Counted from the stretch's first letter, positions 1 to 9,119 are shown. The stretch is DNA of 64,000 nucleotides from Psychroflexus tropicus DSM 15496 (GCF_000378765.1 NZ_KB905342.1:930001-994000); one strand, 5' to 3'. Notes: a model not told the origin generated them from the sequence alone. Numbers and translations are program-made.

Positions 1-165
1 TCCTAAGATATCCGCACTCATTAATACGAGGACTGGCCTTAGTCGTTTGCCGCCAAGATTGAGAATGTATTCAATAGGTTCGTAAAGGTTTCTGGGTTCT
101 TTTTTAGGAATACTGGTTTCCATATAAGAAAGGAAAGCACTTTTATAAGCTTCGAGATCTAGCAT
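1..165 (-). CDS. polyprenyl synthetase family protein (N-terminal part)
   Basis: Only the first 55 codons lie in the window; the gene runs off the left edge. The peptide begins MLDLEAYKSAFLSYM and contains GGKRLRPVLVLMSADI, the conserved region I of short-chain trans-isoprenyl diphosphate synthases (the GGKRxRP motif that binds isopentenyl diphosphate). The family condenses IPP with allylic diphosphates to make farnesyl, geranylgeranyl or longer prenyl diphosphates in the cytosol. The Asp-rich motifs that set chain length are outside the window, so the product cannot be specified. It is divergent from sucA. It fits with the mevalonate genes near 33-36 kb, though it is not linked to them. Confidence 0.85.
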   Translation of the reverse strand, partial: MLDLEAYKSAFLSYMETSIPKKEPRNLYEPIEYILNLGGKRLRPVLVLMSADILG

Positions 166-348
166 CAACTTTTTTTGTGCTAAAATAAATTATTCCATAA
201 ATCTATTTTGACTTTTAGGTAATTGTTATGTGAAGCTTTTAAGATTTAAATGGACATTAGCAATGAAATGATAAAATTGTTTCAAAAAAGTCCTGTTTTA
301 GATAGAAATCGTAATTTTGTATTACACATTACTAGATGTAATCTTAAT

Positions 349-3162
349 ATGGACAAATATTCCTTTTTAAATGCGATGCATCCATCGCAATTAGCAGATC
401 TTTATAATCAATATTTACAAAATCCAGACGCCACCGAACCCAGCATGAGAGCCTTTTTTCAAGGCTTTGATTTCGGTTTAGAATCTGGCTTCGAAGGTGG
501 GGGTTTTGATGAGGGTTCGACAACAGTCACGTTAAAAGACTCCGAAACCAAAGAGAAAGAAACAGTTGAAGTTCCTGAAAACGTTCAGAAAGAATTTCAG
601 GTGGTCAACCTCATCGATGGTTATCGCCATCGCGGTCATTTATTTACAAAGACCAACCCGGTAAGAGAAAGACGTAAATATTCTCCCAAACTGCATATTG
701 AGAATTTTGGGTTAACTGAATCAGATTTAGATACAGAATTTGAGGCAGGAGAAATTATTGGTATAGGAAAAGCAACACTTAGAGAAATCGTTCAGTTTCT
801 CGAGGATGTTTTCTGCGATTCTATTGGTGTAGAATATGCCTACATTCGTAATCCTGAGGTGATCAAATGGATACAAGACCATATTTACGATAACCGAAAT
901 CACACCAATTATACTGAAGATCAAAAGAAAAATATTTTAAGACGTCTTAACGAGGCAGTGACTTTTGAGAGCTTCTTACATAAAAGTTACGTGGGCCAAA
1001 AGCGATTCTCTCTGGAAGGCAACGAATCCTTAATACCGGCACTCGATGCATTAATTGAAGGTGCTGCCGATATGGGAGTAAAAGAATTTGTGATGGGAAT
1101 GGCTCACCGTGGCCGATTAAATACGTTGGTGAATATCTTCGGTAAAAGTGCTAAAGACATCTTTAATGAATTTGAAGGTAAAGATTACGAGGTGGATGGT
1201 TTTGATGGTGATGTTAAATATCACTTAGGCTGGACTTCTAACCGTAAAACCGATTCTGGAAACGAAATCAACCTCAATATAGCGCCCAATCCTTCTCACC
1301 TGGAAACTGTAGGTTCTGTAGTGCAGGGGATCGCCAGAGCTAAGCAAGACGATCATCATCTTGGCGATGAGCAAAATGTTTTACCTATCGTTGTTCATGG
1401 AGATGCAGCCATCGCTGGACAAGGCATCGCTTATGAAATTGTGCAAATGGCACAGCTTGACGGTTACAAAACAGGAGGAACCATTCACATCGTGGTGAAT
1501 AATCAAATAGGATTTACAACCAATTATATCGACGGACGGTCTTCCATTTATTGTACAGATGTGGCCAAAGTCACATTGGCTCCAGTATTGCATGTCAATG
1601 CTGATGATGCTGAAGCCGTTGTGCATGCTATGAATTTTGCGCTCAAGTATAGAATGGAATTTGGAAGAGATGTGTTTATCGATTTGTTAGGCTATAGAAA
1701 GTATGGTCACAATGAGGGAGATGAACCTAAATTTACACAGCCAAAATTGTATCAGGCAATTTCAGAACATAAGAACCCAAGAGATATCTATGCCGATAAA
1801 CTCAAAGAAGAAGGACTGATAGATGATGAGTATCTGGAAAAGCTCGAAGAAAAAGTAAAATCTAAACTCAACGAGGAATACGAGGATTCTAAAAAAGAAG
1901 ATAAAGCAGTAGTTTCTAAAATCCTTCAGGAAGAATGGGAAGGCTTTGAGCCTGCAGACAAGCATAAAATGCTGGAGCCAGTCGATACGACTTTCGATCT
2001 TGAAGAATTAACTAAACTGGCCGAAGCGATTACAACTTTACCCGAGGACAAAAACTTCATGAGAAAAGTGAATAAGCTCATGAAGACTAGGCACAAGATG
2101 TATTTTGAAAAGAATGAACTCGACTGGGCCATGGGCGAACTACTGGCTTATGCCACTTTACTTAAGGAGGGTCATGACGTTAGAATTTCTGGACAAGATG
2201 TGGAGCGAGGAACATTTTCTCACCGACATGCGGTCATTAAAACCGAAAACAGTGAAGAAGAATACATGCCTCATAACCACTTAGGTGGTGAACAAGCTAA
2301 ATTTTATATCTACAACTCACTCTTATCAGAGTATGCAGTGGTAGGGTTTGACTATGGTTATGCTATGGCAAGTCCATCCACCCTTACCATTTGGGAGGCG
2401 CAGTTTGGAGACTTTAGTAATGGCGCTCAGATCATGATCGACCAGTACATATCTTCAGCAGAAGATAAGTGGAAAACTCAAAATGGATTAATCCTGCTTT
2501 TACCGCACGGATACGAAGGTCAAGGGTCTGAGCATTCCTCAGCACGAATGGAACGTTACTTACAGCTTTGTGCTAAAGACAATATGTTTGTGGCCAACTG
2601 TACAAGTCCGGCCAATTATTTCCATCTCTTGAGAAGACAGCTAAAGACCAATTATAGAAAACCTTTAATCGTCTTCACGCCTAAAAGTTTATTGAGACAT
2701 CCGGAGGTGATTTCTCCAAAAGAAGATCTGGCCAATGGAACATTCCAAACGGTGATCGATGATCCTAAAGCGAAAGTGAAAGACATCAAAACGCTGGTGA
2801 TTTGCTCTGGTAAGTTCTATTTCGATTTGAAAAAGCGTAGAGAAGAAGAAGGACGAAATGATATGGCTTTGGTAAGGTTAGAACAATTGTTCCCTGTCCC
2901 AAAGAAAGAATTGGATAAAATCATTAAGAAATATAAAAACGTTGACGACTTAGTCTGGGCTCAGGAAGAACCAAGAAATATGGGAGCTTACACGCACTTA
3001 CTGCTACAGTATCACAAAGCCAAAGACTTTAGAGTGTGTAGTAGACGATTCTACGGTTCTCCGGCAGCAGGTAGCCAGGCTAGATTTAAGAAAAGACACG
3101 AAGAAGTGATCGACTATGTGTTTGATCCTTCAAAAGATAACTGTATACAAGATTACAAATAA
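349..3162 (+). CDS. sucA: 2-oxoglutarate dehydrogenase E1 component
   Basis: Thiamine-diphosphate-dependent E1 subunit of the 2-oxoglutarate dehydrogenase complex, which decarboxylates 2-oxoglutarate and hands succinyl groups to the E2 lipoyl domain (TCA cycle). The N-terminal E2-binding helix has NQYLQNP. The catalytic core follows, with GMAHRGRLNTLVN (His near residue 253), HGDAAIAGQG and GYRKYGHNEGDEP. The transketolase-like C-terminal half has GSEHSSARMERYLQ. From this start the protein is 937 residues, the usual size. The frame is open back to an ATG at 250, but those 33 extra residues do not resemble E1 N termini, so I prefer 349. sucB follows 30 bases downstream and is surely co-transcribed. 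Confidence 0.96.
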   Translation: MDKYSFLNAMHPSQLADLYNQYLQNPDATEPSMRAFFQGFDFGLESGFEGGGFDEGSTTVTLKDSETKEKETVEVPENVQKEFQVVNLIDGYRHRGHLFTKTNPVRERRKYSPKLHIENFGLTESDLDTEFEAGEIIGIGKATLREIVQFLEDVFCDSIGVEYAYIRNPEVIKWIQDHIYDNRNHTNYTEDQKKNILRRLNEAVTFESFLHKSYVGQKRFSLEGNESLIPALDALIEGAADMGVKEFVMGMAHRGRLNTLVNIFGKSAKDIFNEFEGKDYEVDGFDGDVKYHLGWTSNRKTDSGNEINLNIAPNPSHLETVGSVVQGIARAKQDDHHLGDEQNVLPIVVHGDAAIAGQGIAYEIVQMAQLDGYKTGGTIHIVVNNQIGFTTNYIDGRSSIYCTDVAKVTLAPVLHVNADDAEAVVHAMNFALKYRMEFGRDVFIDLLGYRKYGHNEGDEPKFTQPKLYQAISEHKNPRDIYADKLKEEGLIDDEYLEKLEEKVKSKLNEEYEDSKKEDKAVVSKILQEEWEGFEPADKHKMLEPVDTTFDLEELTKLAEAITTLPEDKNFMRKVNKLMKTRHKMYFEKNELDWAMGELLAYATLLKEGHDVRISGQDVERGTFSHRHAVIKTENSEEEYMPHNHLGGEQAKFYIYNSLLSEYAVVGFDYGYAMASPSTLTIWEAQFGDFSNGAQIMIDQYISSAEDKWKTQNGLILLLPHGYEGQGSEHSSARMERYLQLCAKDNMFVANCTSPANYFHLLRRQLKTNYRKPLIVFTPKSLLRHPEVISPKEDLANGTFQTVIDDPKAKVKDIKTLVICSGKFYFDLKKRREEEGRNDMALVRLEQLFPVPKKELDKIIKKYKNVDDLVWAQEEPRNMGAYTHLLLQYHKAKDFRVCSRRFYGSPAAGSQARFKKRHEEVIDYVFDPSKDNCIQDYK

Positions 3163-3192
3163 TAAAAACCACTTACGAAATACATAAATATT

Positions 3193-4485
3193 ATGGCTTT
3201 AGAAATGAAAGTCCCTTCACCGGGAGAGTCAATTAGCGAAGTTGAAATCGCAGAATGGTTAGTTAAAGACGGCGATTACGTAGAAAAAGATCAGGCTGTA
3301 GCCGAGGTCGATAGTGACAAGGCTACCCTGGAACTTCCAGCGGAAGCCTCGGGAATCATTACCTTAAAAGCCGAAGAAGGAGACGTTGTGGAAGTAGGTG
3401 AGGTGGTTTGCTTGATTGATACCGACGCCGAGAAACCATCTGGCACTGACGATAAAAAGGACGAGAAAGAATCAAAAGAATCCTCAGAAGAGGAGTCTTC
3501 AAAAGATAAAAAAGAGGAGCAAAAGGCTTCCAAAGAAGAAGACCAATCGTCTTCAAAAGAGAAAGAAGAAAGTAAATCTTCTTCAGATAGCAAAAAAACC
3601 TACGCGACAGGAAGTCCTTCCCCAGCAGCCAAAAAGACTTTGGATGAAAAAGGAGTGGATGCTAAAGACGTGAAAGGTACGGGCAGAGATGGTAGGATTA
3701 CCAAAGAAGATGCGATGAATGCAGAAGCTAAACCTTCAATGGGATCCCCAGGAAAAGGTAAGCGTGGCGAGTCCAGAAGCAAGATGTCGATGCTGCGTAG
3801 AAAAGTAGCCGAGCGTCTGGTAAGTGCTAAAAACGAAACGGCTATGTTGACGACCTTCAATGAGGTAGACATGCAGCCTATTTTCGATCTTAGATCAGAA
3901 TATAAAGAGAAGTTTAAAGAGAAGCATGGAGTAAGCTTAGGTTTTATGTCTTTCTTTACTTTGGCAGTAGTCCGTGCGCTGGACAAGTTCCCGGCTGTCA
4001 ATTCTATGATCGACGGTAAGGAAATGATCACTTACGACTATAAAGATATCAGCATTGCCGTGTCTGGCCCAAAAGGTTTAATGGTGCCGGTGATGCGTAA
4101 TGCCGAAAATCTAGGCTTTAGAGGCGTTGAGCAGGAGGTGAAGCGCTTGGCTTTGAGAGCTAGAGATGGAAAAATTACTGTGGACGAAATGACGGGAGGA
4201 ACTTTTACCATTTCCAATGGTGGAGTATTTGGCTCGATGCTGTCCACACCAATCATCAACCCACCACAAAGCGGAATTTTGGGTATGCATAATATCGTAG
4301 AGCGCCCTGTGGCCATCGACGGTAAAGTGGAAATTCGTCCGATCATGTATGTGGCCTTGTCTTATGACCACAGAATCATTGACGGTAAAGAATCGGTAGG
4401 TTTCTTAGTAGCGATTAAAGAAGCGCTGGAAGATCCAAAAGAGCTACTGATGGACGGTAATGTAGAAAAAGCACTCGAGCTTTAA
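3193..4485 (+). CDS. sucB: 2-oxoglutarate dehydrogenase E2, dihydrolipoyllysine succinyltransferase
   Basis: Core acyltransferase of the 2-oxoglutarate dehydrogenase complex; it moves succinyl from lipoyl-lysine to CoA. The order is one N-terminal lipoyl domain (about residues 1-77, lipoylated Lys43 in [10 protein letters not shown]), a very long acidic/basic Ser-Lys-Glu linker (about 80-135), a peripheral-subunit-binding domain ([14 protein letters not shown] ... [13 protein letters not shown]), then the catalytic domain with [10 protein letters not shown] near the C terminus holding the active-site His. The 430-residue length is normal. The linker is extremely biased in composition and yields spurious open frames on the other strand. 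A terminator follows closely, so sucA-sucB looks like a complete bicistronic unit; the E3 gene is not in the window. Confidence 0.96.
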   Translation: MALEMKVPSPGESISEVEIAEWLVKDGDYVEKDQAVAEVDSDKATLELPAEASGIITLKAEEGDVVEVGEVVCLIDTDAEKPSGTDDKKDEKESKESSEEESSKDKKEEQKASKEEDQSSSKEKEESKSSSDSKKTYATGSPSPAAKKTLDEKGVDAKDVKGTGRDGRITKEDAMNAEAKPSMGSPGKGKRGESRSKMSMLRRKVAERLVSAKNETAMLTTFNEVDMQPIFDLRSEYKEKFKEKHGVSLGFMSFFTLAVVRALDKFPAVNSMIDGKEMITYDYKDISIAVSGPKGLMVPVMRNAENLGFRGVEQEVKRLALRARDGKITVDEMTGGTFTISNGGVFGSMLSTPIINPPQSGILGMHNIVERPVAIDGKVEIRPIMYVALSYDHRIIDGKESVGFLVAIKEALEDPKELLMDGNVEKALEL

Positions 4486-4509
4486 CCTACAGTCCATTTA
4501 ATTTATAAT

Positions 4510-4542
4510 AACCCTGAAGTTTCAATGCTTCAGGGTTTTTTG
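4510..4542 (+). terminator. Rho-independent terminator after sucB
   Basis: Perfect 9-bp stem ACCCTGAAG / CTTCAGGGT (4511-4519 and 4528-4536) with an 8-base loop, followed by a T run. It lies 25 bases past the sucB stop and ends the sucAB transcript. Confidence 0.85.
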
Positions 4543-4800
4543 TTTTAATTCTGAACTTGATTTCGTTAGCTTTTTCGATTTACGATACATTTCTTAAGAA
4601 GTTGAAGGTAACTTCAGAGTTCCAGTTGGGCGGGATGACTTCTGAAGCTGAGGTCATGGTTTGAAGCTTAAAGCACAAAAATTCTCACAATTTGTTTTTT
4701 TAAAAAAAGAGTAACTGCTTTAATTGAAAGTGTATATTTACTGATAAAGCGTCAATTGAAAAAATTTCCATGTTCAATATATAACTCTAAACCTATCCTT
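4543..4800. other. intergenic stretch without a visible gene
   Basis: Non-coding stretch between the sucB terminator and the next likely start codon. It is A/T rich, with an A-tract near 4700. An open frame reaches into it from 4756, but the signal peptide of the downstream gene begins at 4801. I see no RNA gene or repeat. Confidence 0.5.
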
Positions 4801-5415
4801 ATGAAAAAAGTAGTCCTATCAACCTTACTCCTTATTCTTTTAAGCCAAGAATGCAAATCCCAGCATTTTGATGTTGGTTTTGGAGTAGGTTCGGGCGCGG
4901 CATATCTGGTTGAAGCCAACGATAATGCTGTAGATATCAGCTATGCGCTTCCCTTCAGTTCTTACTTAGATTTGAAATTTACCCCAGCGGAGTCTTATTT
5001 TGGGCTAAAGCTTAGGTTTCAGTACCTTAATGCGGGGATAGAAGGAGAGAATTGGAAAAATTTCAATCAGCCCATTGATGGTGATGTGTCTTCATTAACA
5101 ACCTTGTTAATGTTAGAGCACCTAAAAGATAATCAAACCTGGAATCTCGGTTATAATTTTGGAGTGGGCTATACCTACCAAAGCTTCAGACCAGACCTTA
5201 CTAACTTGACTCCAGCTCTGGAAAGTCGGTTCATGAGTTTTTTATTTTCTGGCCTCTTAAGCAGAACAATTAATGATCAATTAGCAATCCAACTGGAACC
5301 CGGCTTACTTTGGACTGATCCTGTAGGTTCTTTTAGATCCAGCGAAAAATGGCAAATTGCAGGTGAGGATTTAAGTGTTTTGTTACAGGCGGGGGTAAGG
5401 TATAAGTTATTTTAA
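4801..5415 (+). CDS. predicted outer-membrane beta-barrel protein
   Basis: A 204-residue secreted protein of unknown function. From this start it has a clean signal peptide (MKKVVLSTLLLILLS, then cleavage before QHFDVGFGVG). The mature part alternates polar and hydrophobic residues in short strands (FGLKLRFQYLNAG, NLGYNFGVGYTYQ, LLQAGVRYKLF) and ends in a terminal Phe, as outer-membrane barrels do. The frame is open from 4756, but an upstream start would bury the signal peptide. It stands alone between the sucB terminator and a small membrane protein. It is probably an OmpW/PorT-like small barrel; no substrate can be inferred. Confidence 0.7.
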   Translation: MKKVVLSTLLLILLSQECKSQHFDVGFGVGSGAAYLVEANDNAVDISYALPFSSYLDLKFTPAESYFGLKLRFQYLNAGIEGENWKNFNQPIDGDVSSLTTLLMLEHLKDNQTWNLGYNFGVGYTYQSFRPDLTNLTPALESRFMSFLFSGLLSRTINDQLAIQLEPGLLWTDPVGSFRSSEKWQIAGEDLSVLLQAGVRYKLF

Positions 5416-5478
5416 ACACTAAATTCTAGTTGAAATAAAGGAGAGTTAATATAAATTAACCATTTTGAAAATTTAACC

Positions 5479-5652
5479 ATGAAATTAAATAGAGTAAGAA
5501 TCTTTGGAATTTTTCTTTTTTTAGCTACATCAACGACTGGGTTGATTTATAATGAAAGCAATTACGGGTTTCTCATAGGAGTTTTAAGTGCTATAGGGAT
5601 TATGCTGATTTATTATGGCCGGTTCAATATTTTAAGGGGAATTAAGAAGTAA
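5479..5652 (+). CDS. small two-helix membrane protein
   Basis: A 57-residue open frame that begins MKLNRVRIFGIFLF and ends FNILRGIKK. It has two hydrophobic segments (about residues 8-24 and 31-47) joined by a short polar turn with YNESNYG, and a basic C-terminal tail, giving a hairpin membrane topology with both ends in the cytosol. I do not recognise the family. It lies 63 bases after the barrel gene on the same strand. The amino-acid pattern is convincing for an inner-membrane micro-protein, but only homologues would prove it is translated. Confidence 0.5.
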   Translation: MKLNRVRIFGIFLFLATSTTGLIYNESNYGFLIGVLSAIGIMLIYYGRFNILRGIKK

Positions 5653-5714
5653 TTGGAAGGGCATATTTCTTATCTACGGATCGTGCGTTGACCTCATCAA
5701 AAAGTCAATTAAAA

Positions 5715-5752
5715 AGACCTCACAGTCCCAAAGCTTCGGGACTGTGAGGTCT
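5715..5752. repeat. intergenic hairpin repeat, 15-bp perfect stem
   Basis: Arms AGACCTCACAGTCCC (5715-5729) and its exact reverse complement (5738-5752) enclose an 8-base loop. No T run follows, so it is not a standard terminator. The outer part (ACCTCACAG / CTGTGAGGT) recurs in the hairpin at 38058-38086, and the loop-proximal CCCAAAGCTT recurs in the palindrome at 6462-6479. This points to a dispersed family of short hairpin repeats. Confidence 0.6.
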
Positions 5753-5895
5753 GAACCCTCTAACTTGCTGAGCAGTATTCAAACCTTAAGGTTGCTTTTT
5801 ATTGAATTCTTAAAGATTGAACATATCACCAGCTTCCTTTTTTAAATACAACTTCAAATTAATTATATTTAGTATTTATTTTAAAAAACAGAGCC

Positions 5896-6117
5896 ATGGA
5901 ACACGTTAACCCGCATGAGTCCAACGACCAACCACTCAAGAACGAAAAGGATTTAAAAAAGTCTAAGATTATAAGTGCTCTGGGAATAGGCTTTTTAATC
6001 GGTGTAGTAATGTTCGGGTTGATTGCAGCCCTCTATTCAGGAAAGTACATTGTTATCTTACCTTTGATATTTCCTATCTATTTTATTTACAAGGCTTTAG
6101 TAAAGTCAAAAAAATAA
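5896..6117 (+). CDS. small hypothetical membrane protein
   Basis: A 73-residue protein with a charged, hydrophilic first 25 residues (MEHVNPHESNDQPLKNEKDL) and then two hydrophobic segments (about 28-47, SALGIGFLIGVVMFGLIAAL, and 50-66), ending in KALVKSKK. It is an inner-membrane hairpin protein of unknown function. I believe similar short proteins with an NEKDLKKSK-type juxtamembrane segment occur in other Flavobacteriia, but I cannot name a family. The gene is isolated, with non-coding sequence on both sides. Confidence 0.6.
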   Translation: MEHVNPHESNDQPLKNEKDLKKSKIISALGIGFLIGVVMFGLIAALYSGKYIVILPLIFPIYFIYKALVKSKK

Positions 6118-6150
6118 GGCTTCAGAATGGACATCTTGAAATACTACGAC

Positions 6151-6267
6151 CTATTTCATATACAAGTAATCCGTTTTATAATCAATCACCGCTTTTCCCT
6201 TTTTTAGAATATCAGCTCCGATGATGCCATGCACCAACTCAGCATCATTATCGCTTAAAAGCTTCAT
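6151..6267 (-). pseudogene. truncated C-terminal copy of the neighbouring retropepsin-like gene
   Basis: Read leftwards, this encodes 38 residues ending DILKKGKAVIDYKTDYLYMK and a stop codon. It matches the last ~36 residues of the intact gene at 6599-7036 almost residue for residue (the intact copy ends DYKTDYLYLK). The aspartic-protease active-site half is absent, and just upstream of the homology the frame hits a stop. At DNA level about 105 bases are repeated in direct orientation some 450 bases apart. It is a decayed partial duplicate; the ATG at 6267 could still make a tiny peptide, but I consider that unlikely. Confidence 0.85.
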
Positions 6268-6598
6268 GAAAACATAAAATTTATAGTTCTATTTAATGTC
6301 TTGAATAATCTTGTCCTACCTATAAAAATGGTAAAAATCAATGAAGCAAAAATGACTTAAAAGATGAAAATCTGTTTGAATCATGCGTTAGCGTGATGAG
6401 TTATTTTTCATCTGTGGCGGAGGATTCCGTAGGATTTAATACATTTTTATAGTAAGACTAGTCCCCAAAGCTTTGGGGATTGGTTCTTTTTTGGTCAATG
6501 CAAAAAAGAATAGGGTATCTTATAATAGGTTAATTAATTCTGACATCAACATTGTCCATAGAAAAGCTATAGATATTCCTTTTAAAAAATACCACCGC
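6268..6598. other. non-coding stretch with REP-like sequence between two copies of a protease tail
   Basis: 331 bases without a credible gene, lying between the broken and intact retropepsin copies. It holds the palindrome at 6462-6479 and a GC-richer, repeat-like segment near 6370-6440 (CATGCGTTAGCGTGATG and GGCGGAGGATTCCG). That segment looks like degenerate intergenic repeats I associate with Flavobacteriia, but I cannot confirm this here. Confidence 0.5.
6462..6479. repeat. 18-bp perfect palindrome
   Basis: TCCCCAAAGCTTTGGGGA is an exact palindrome. Its core CCCAAAGCTT also forms the loop-side of the hairpin at 5715-5752. No T run directly follows; the next Ts start about ten bases on. 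It may be a decayed terminator-type or REP-type hairpin. Confidence 0.5.
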
Positions 6599-7036
6599 TT
6601 ATTTTAAATACAAGTAATCCGTTTTATAATCAATCACCGCTTTTCCCTTTTTTAGAATATCAGCACCGATGATGCCGTGCACTAATTCAGCATCATGATC
6701 ACTTAAGGCTTTATTTACGTGCGATAAATCAAACAGGATCAGATCCACTTTCTTTTTAGTCCACTTCCCAATACTTACCTTATTATTTGTAGAGGCTCTG
6801 GTCAGCATATTAGTAGCCCCCGCACCAGCCGCTTTGATGTTGCTGTCTTCAGAAAACAGATTAAAATGATCGGCATAAGAAAAATCGATACAGGAACTCG
6901 AAGCGCCAGTGTCTATGATAAAGCTGCCTTCCACTCCATTGATGACGACTTTGCACTCATAATGATTGGTTTCGATGCTATTCATTTTAAGAGCCTTGTA
7001 GTTTTTCTCTTTCAGAAAGGATTTTAGGGATGACAT
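6599..7036 (-). CDS. retropepsin-like aspartic protease, clan AA
   Basis: A 145-residue soluble protein with one retropepsin fold unit. The catalytic motif FIIDTGASSSCID (Asp-Thr-Gly-Ala) lies at about residues 39-51. The second family signature, HGIIGADILKKGKAVIDYK, is near the C terminus, where the Ile-Ile-Gly turn and beta-strand pack. Such single-unit proteases act as dimers; substrates in Bacteroidota are unknown. There is no signal peptide, so it should be cytosolic. I start it at MSSLKSFLKEKNY (7036) although the frame opens at 7054. A TATATTTG-type box lies on this strand near 7052-7059 and one for tatD at 7075-7082, so the two genes seem to be expressed divergently. Its C-terminal end is duplicated at 6151-6267. 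Confidence 0.85.
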   Translation of the reverse strand: MSSLKSFLKEKNYKALKMNSIETNHYECKVVINGVEGSFIIDTGASSSCIDFSYADHFNLFSEDSNIKAAGAGATNMLTRASTNNKVSIGKWTKKKVDLILFDLSHVNKALSDHDAELVHGIIGADILKKGKAVIDYKTDYLYLK

Positions 7037-7087
7037 TTGTTGAATTTTCGGCAAATATAAAGTTTCGTTTTAAATAAATTTGCCACT

Positions 7088-7855
7088 ATGATATTTACAG
7101 ATACCCACACCCATTTATACGCAGATGCTTTTGAAGACGATAGAACAGCAATGATCGAAAGAGCTTTGGAGCAGAAAGTAAAACGCTTTTTTATTCCAGC
7201 GATAGACTCTGAAACTACCCAGGCCATGTATGATCTTGAGAATAAGTTTCCAGAGCACATGTTTTTAATGATGGGACTGCATCCAACATCCGTATCAGAA
7301 ACGGTAGATCAGGAATTAAAACACGTCGAGGAGGAACTGGCTAAGCGTCGATTTTATGCCGTGGGTGAAATCGGCATTGATTTATACTGGGACCAGAGTT
7401 TCTTTGAAGCCCAGCGAAAGGCTTTTAAACACCAGATTCAACTTGCAAAAAAGTACAACTTGCCCATTGTGATTCACTGCCGAGAAGCTTTTGATGAGGT
7501 GTTTGATGTTTTGGAAGAAGAAAAAGGAGACGATTTATACGGTATCTTTCATTGCTTTACGGGAACCAAGGCTCAAGCAGAACAAGCGATTAGCTATAAT
7601 ATGAAACTAGGAATAGGAGGAGTGGCGACTTTTAAAAATGGAAAAATTGATCAGTTTCTTAGCGAAATCGATCTTAAACACATTGTTTTAGAAACGGATG
7701 CGCCTTATCTTGCACCAAAGCCCTACAGAGGAAAGCGTAATGAAAGCGTATACGTGATTAAGGTTGCCGAAAAACTTTCAGAATTATACGGAGTAAGTCT
7801 GGAAGAAATCGCCAAACAAACCACACAAAACTCCAGAGACGTCTTCGGAATTTAA
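7088..7855 (+). CDS. tatD: TatD family metal-dependent deoxyribonuclease
   Basis: A TIM-barrel hydrolase of 255 residues. The metal ligands are visible in order: TDTHTHL (His7, His9), GEIGIDLYW (Glu), VIHCREA (His), HCFTG (His) and LETDAPYLAP (Asp). These match the TatD/YcfH 3'-5' exonuclease family, proposed to act in DNA repair and D-aminoacyl or DNA-fragment hydrolysis in the cytosol. The length is typical. ansA follows after 13 bases, so the two are probably co-transcribed. Assignment within the family (TatD versus YcfH-type) is not certain. Confidence 0.92.
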   Translation: MIFTDTHTHLYADAFEDDRTAMIERALEQKVKRFFIPAIDSETTQAMYDLENKFPEHMFLMMGLHPTSVSETVDQELKHVEEELAKRRFYAVGEIGIDLYWDQSFFEAQRKAFKHQIQLAKKYNLPIVIHCREAFDEVFDVLEEEKGDDLYGIFHCFTGTKAQAEQAISYNMKLGIGGVATFKNGKIDQFLSEIDLKHIVLETDAPYLAPKPYRGKRNESVYVIKVAEKLSELYGVSLEEIAKQTTQNSRDVFGI

Positions 7856-7868
7856 TGCAGATATTATT

Positions 7869-8888
7869 ATGTCCAGAATATTATTGGTTTATACAGGCGG
7901 AACCATCGGGATGATCAAAAATCCTGAAACCGGGGCGTTGACAGCCTTCAATTTTGATGAGCTGTTGTCCAATATTCCAGAGTTGAGGTTGCTTGAGCAT
8001 AAGATCAGTACAGTAAGTTTTGAGGAACCTGTGGACTCTTCAGACATGGATATTTCCGACTATATAAAATTAGCTGAACTTATTGAAGTACATTTTGAAG
8101 ACTACGATGGGTTTGTGGTGCTACACGGAAGCGACACCATGTCTTATACTGCTTCAGCCATTTCTTTTATGTTTGAAAACCTGAAGAAGCCAATTATTTT
8201 TACGGGTTCACAATTGCCTATAGGAGATTTGAGAACCGATGCCAAAGAAAATTTAATTACGAGTATACAGTTGGCAGGATTAAAAGAACGAGGAAAAACG
8301 GTGATACGAGAAGTAGGTCTTTATTTTGAATATAAACTTTATCGGGCTAACCGGACTACTAAAATCAATGCAGAACACTTCGAAGCCTTCGAATCTTCTA
8401 ATTTCCCGCCAATTGCAGAATCGGGGGTAAATTTGAAAATTAATCACGAAAAACTCATAAAACCTAACCTGAGAAAAAAAATGCTGGTACATAAGTCTTT
8501 AAACGATGACATTATGGTATTAAAGCTCTTTCCAGGTCTAAGTCAGCAAACCTTATCTTATTTATTTAAAATGCCCCATATTAAAGGAGTCATTTTAGAA
8601 ACATTTGGCAGTGGGAATGCCAAGACCGATGATTGGTTTGTGAGTTTATTAGAATCACTCATCGAGCGAGGAGTTTATATTGTCAACGTGACGCAGTGTG
8701 TTGGCGGTGCAGTACACATGGGTAAATATGCCACAAGCGAGAGACTCAAAAGACTAGGTGTGATAAGTGGAGGAGACATGACAACAGAAGCAGCTGTGGC
8801 AAAAATGATGTATCTTTTGGATAAAAATTTAGGACCAAAAGTATTTAAAACTATATTTGAGACCTCATTACGAGGAGAGATGAATTAA
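7869..8888 (+). CDS. ansA: type I L-asparaginase
   Basis: A cytosolic amidohydrolase (L-asparagine to aspartate plus ammonia) of 339 residues. The N-terminal nucleophile motif is VYTGGTIGM (residues 7-15). The second active-site signature HGSDTMSYTASA lies near residue 84, with TGSQLP shortly after. There is no signal peptide, which fits the cytoplasmic type I enzyme rather than the periplasmic type II. It follows tatD closely, and tRNA-Ser begins about 80 bases downstream. Confidence 0.93.
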   Translation: MSRILLVYTGGTIGMIKNPETGALTAFNFDELLSNIPELRLLEHKISTVSFEEPVDSSDMDISDYIKLAELIEVHFEDYDGFVVLHGSDTMSYTASAISFMFENLKKPIIFTGSQLPIGDLRTDAKENLITSIQLAGLKERGKTVIREVGLYFEYKLYRANRTTKINAEHFEAFESSNFPPIAESGVNLKINHEKLIKPNLRKKMLVHKSLNDDIMVLKLFPGLSQQTLSYLFKMPHIKGVILETFGSGNAKTDDWFVSLLESLIERGVYIVNVTQCVGGAVHMGKYATSERLKRLGVISGGDMTTEAAVAKMMYLLDKNLGPKVFKTIFETSLRGEMN

Positions 8889-8969
8889 AAATTAACGTGC
8901 AATCCTTCTTGTAAAAGCATTTTTTTTTATTTATTTGCTATAAGAATAAGTTAACGTTCTTTTATTTAT

Positions 8970-9059
8970 AGAGAGGTGACCGAGCGGTCGAAGGTGTACG
9001 CCTGGAAAGCGTATGTTCCGATTGTATCGGAACCGAGGGTTCGAATCCCTTCCTCTCTG
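8970..9059 (+). tRNA. tRNA-Ser (anticodon GGA)
   Basis: A 90-base tRNA. Acceptor arms AGAGAGG (8970) and CCTCTCT pair over 7 bp. The D arm has CCGAGCGG. The anticodon loop CTGGAAA gives anticodon GGA. A long variable arm (GTTCCGATTGTATCGGAAC) is diagnostic of a class II serine tRNA, and the T arm carries GGTTCGAATCC. The CCA end is not encoded. Confidence 0.96.
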
Positions 9060-9119
9060 CTTTTATTTAACAAACTAAAAATCATTAAACACTAATTATT
9101 AATTCTAAGACAGACAACA

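Noticed and set aside
250-348. N-terminal extension of sucA
   Set aside because: The 33 extra residues do not resemble E1 N termini, and the start at 349 gives the normal length.
3291-3593. Ser-rich minus-strand open frame inside sucB
   Set aside because: It mirrors the Lys/Glu/Ser linker of the E2 protein, whose composition makes stop codons rare in other frames.
4756-4800. Earlier start for the barrel protein
   Set aside because: It would place 15 residues ahead of a clear signal peptide.
5650-5760. Hairpin at 5715 as the terminator of the 57-residue gene
   Set aside because: No T run follows on either strand, and the sequence is shared with another intergenic site, so it was classed as a repeat.
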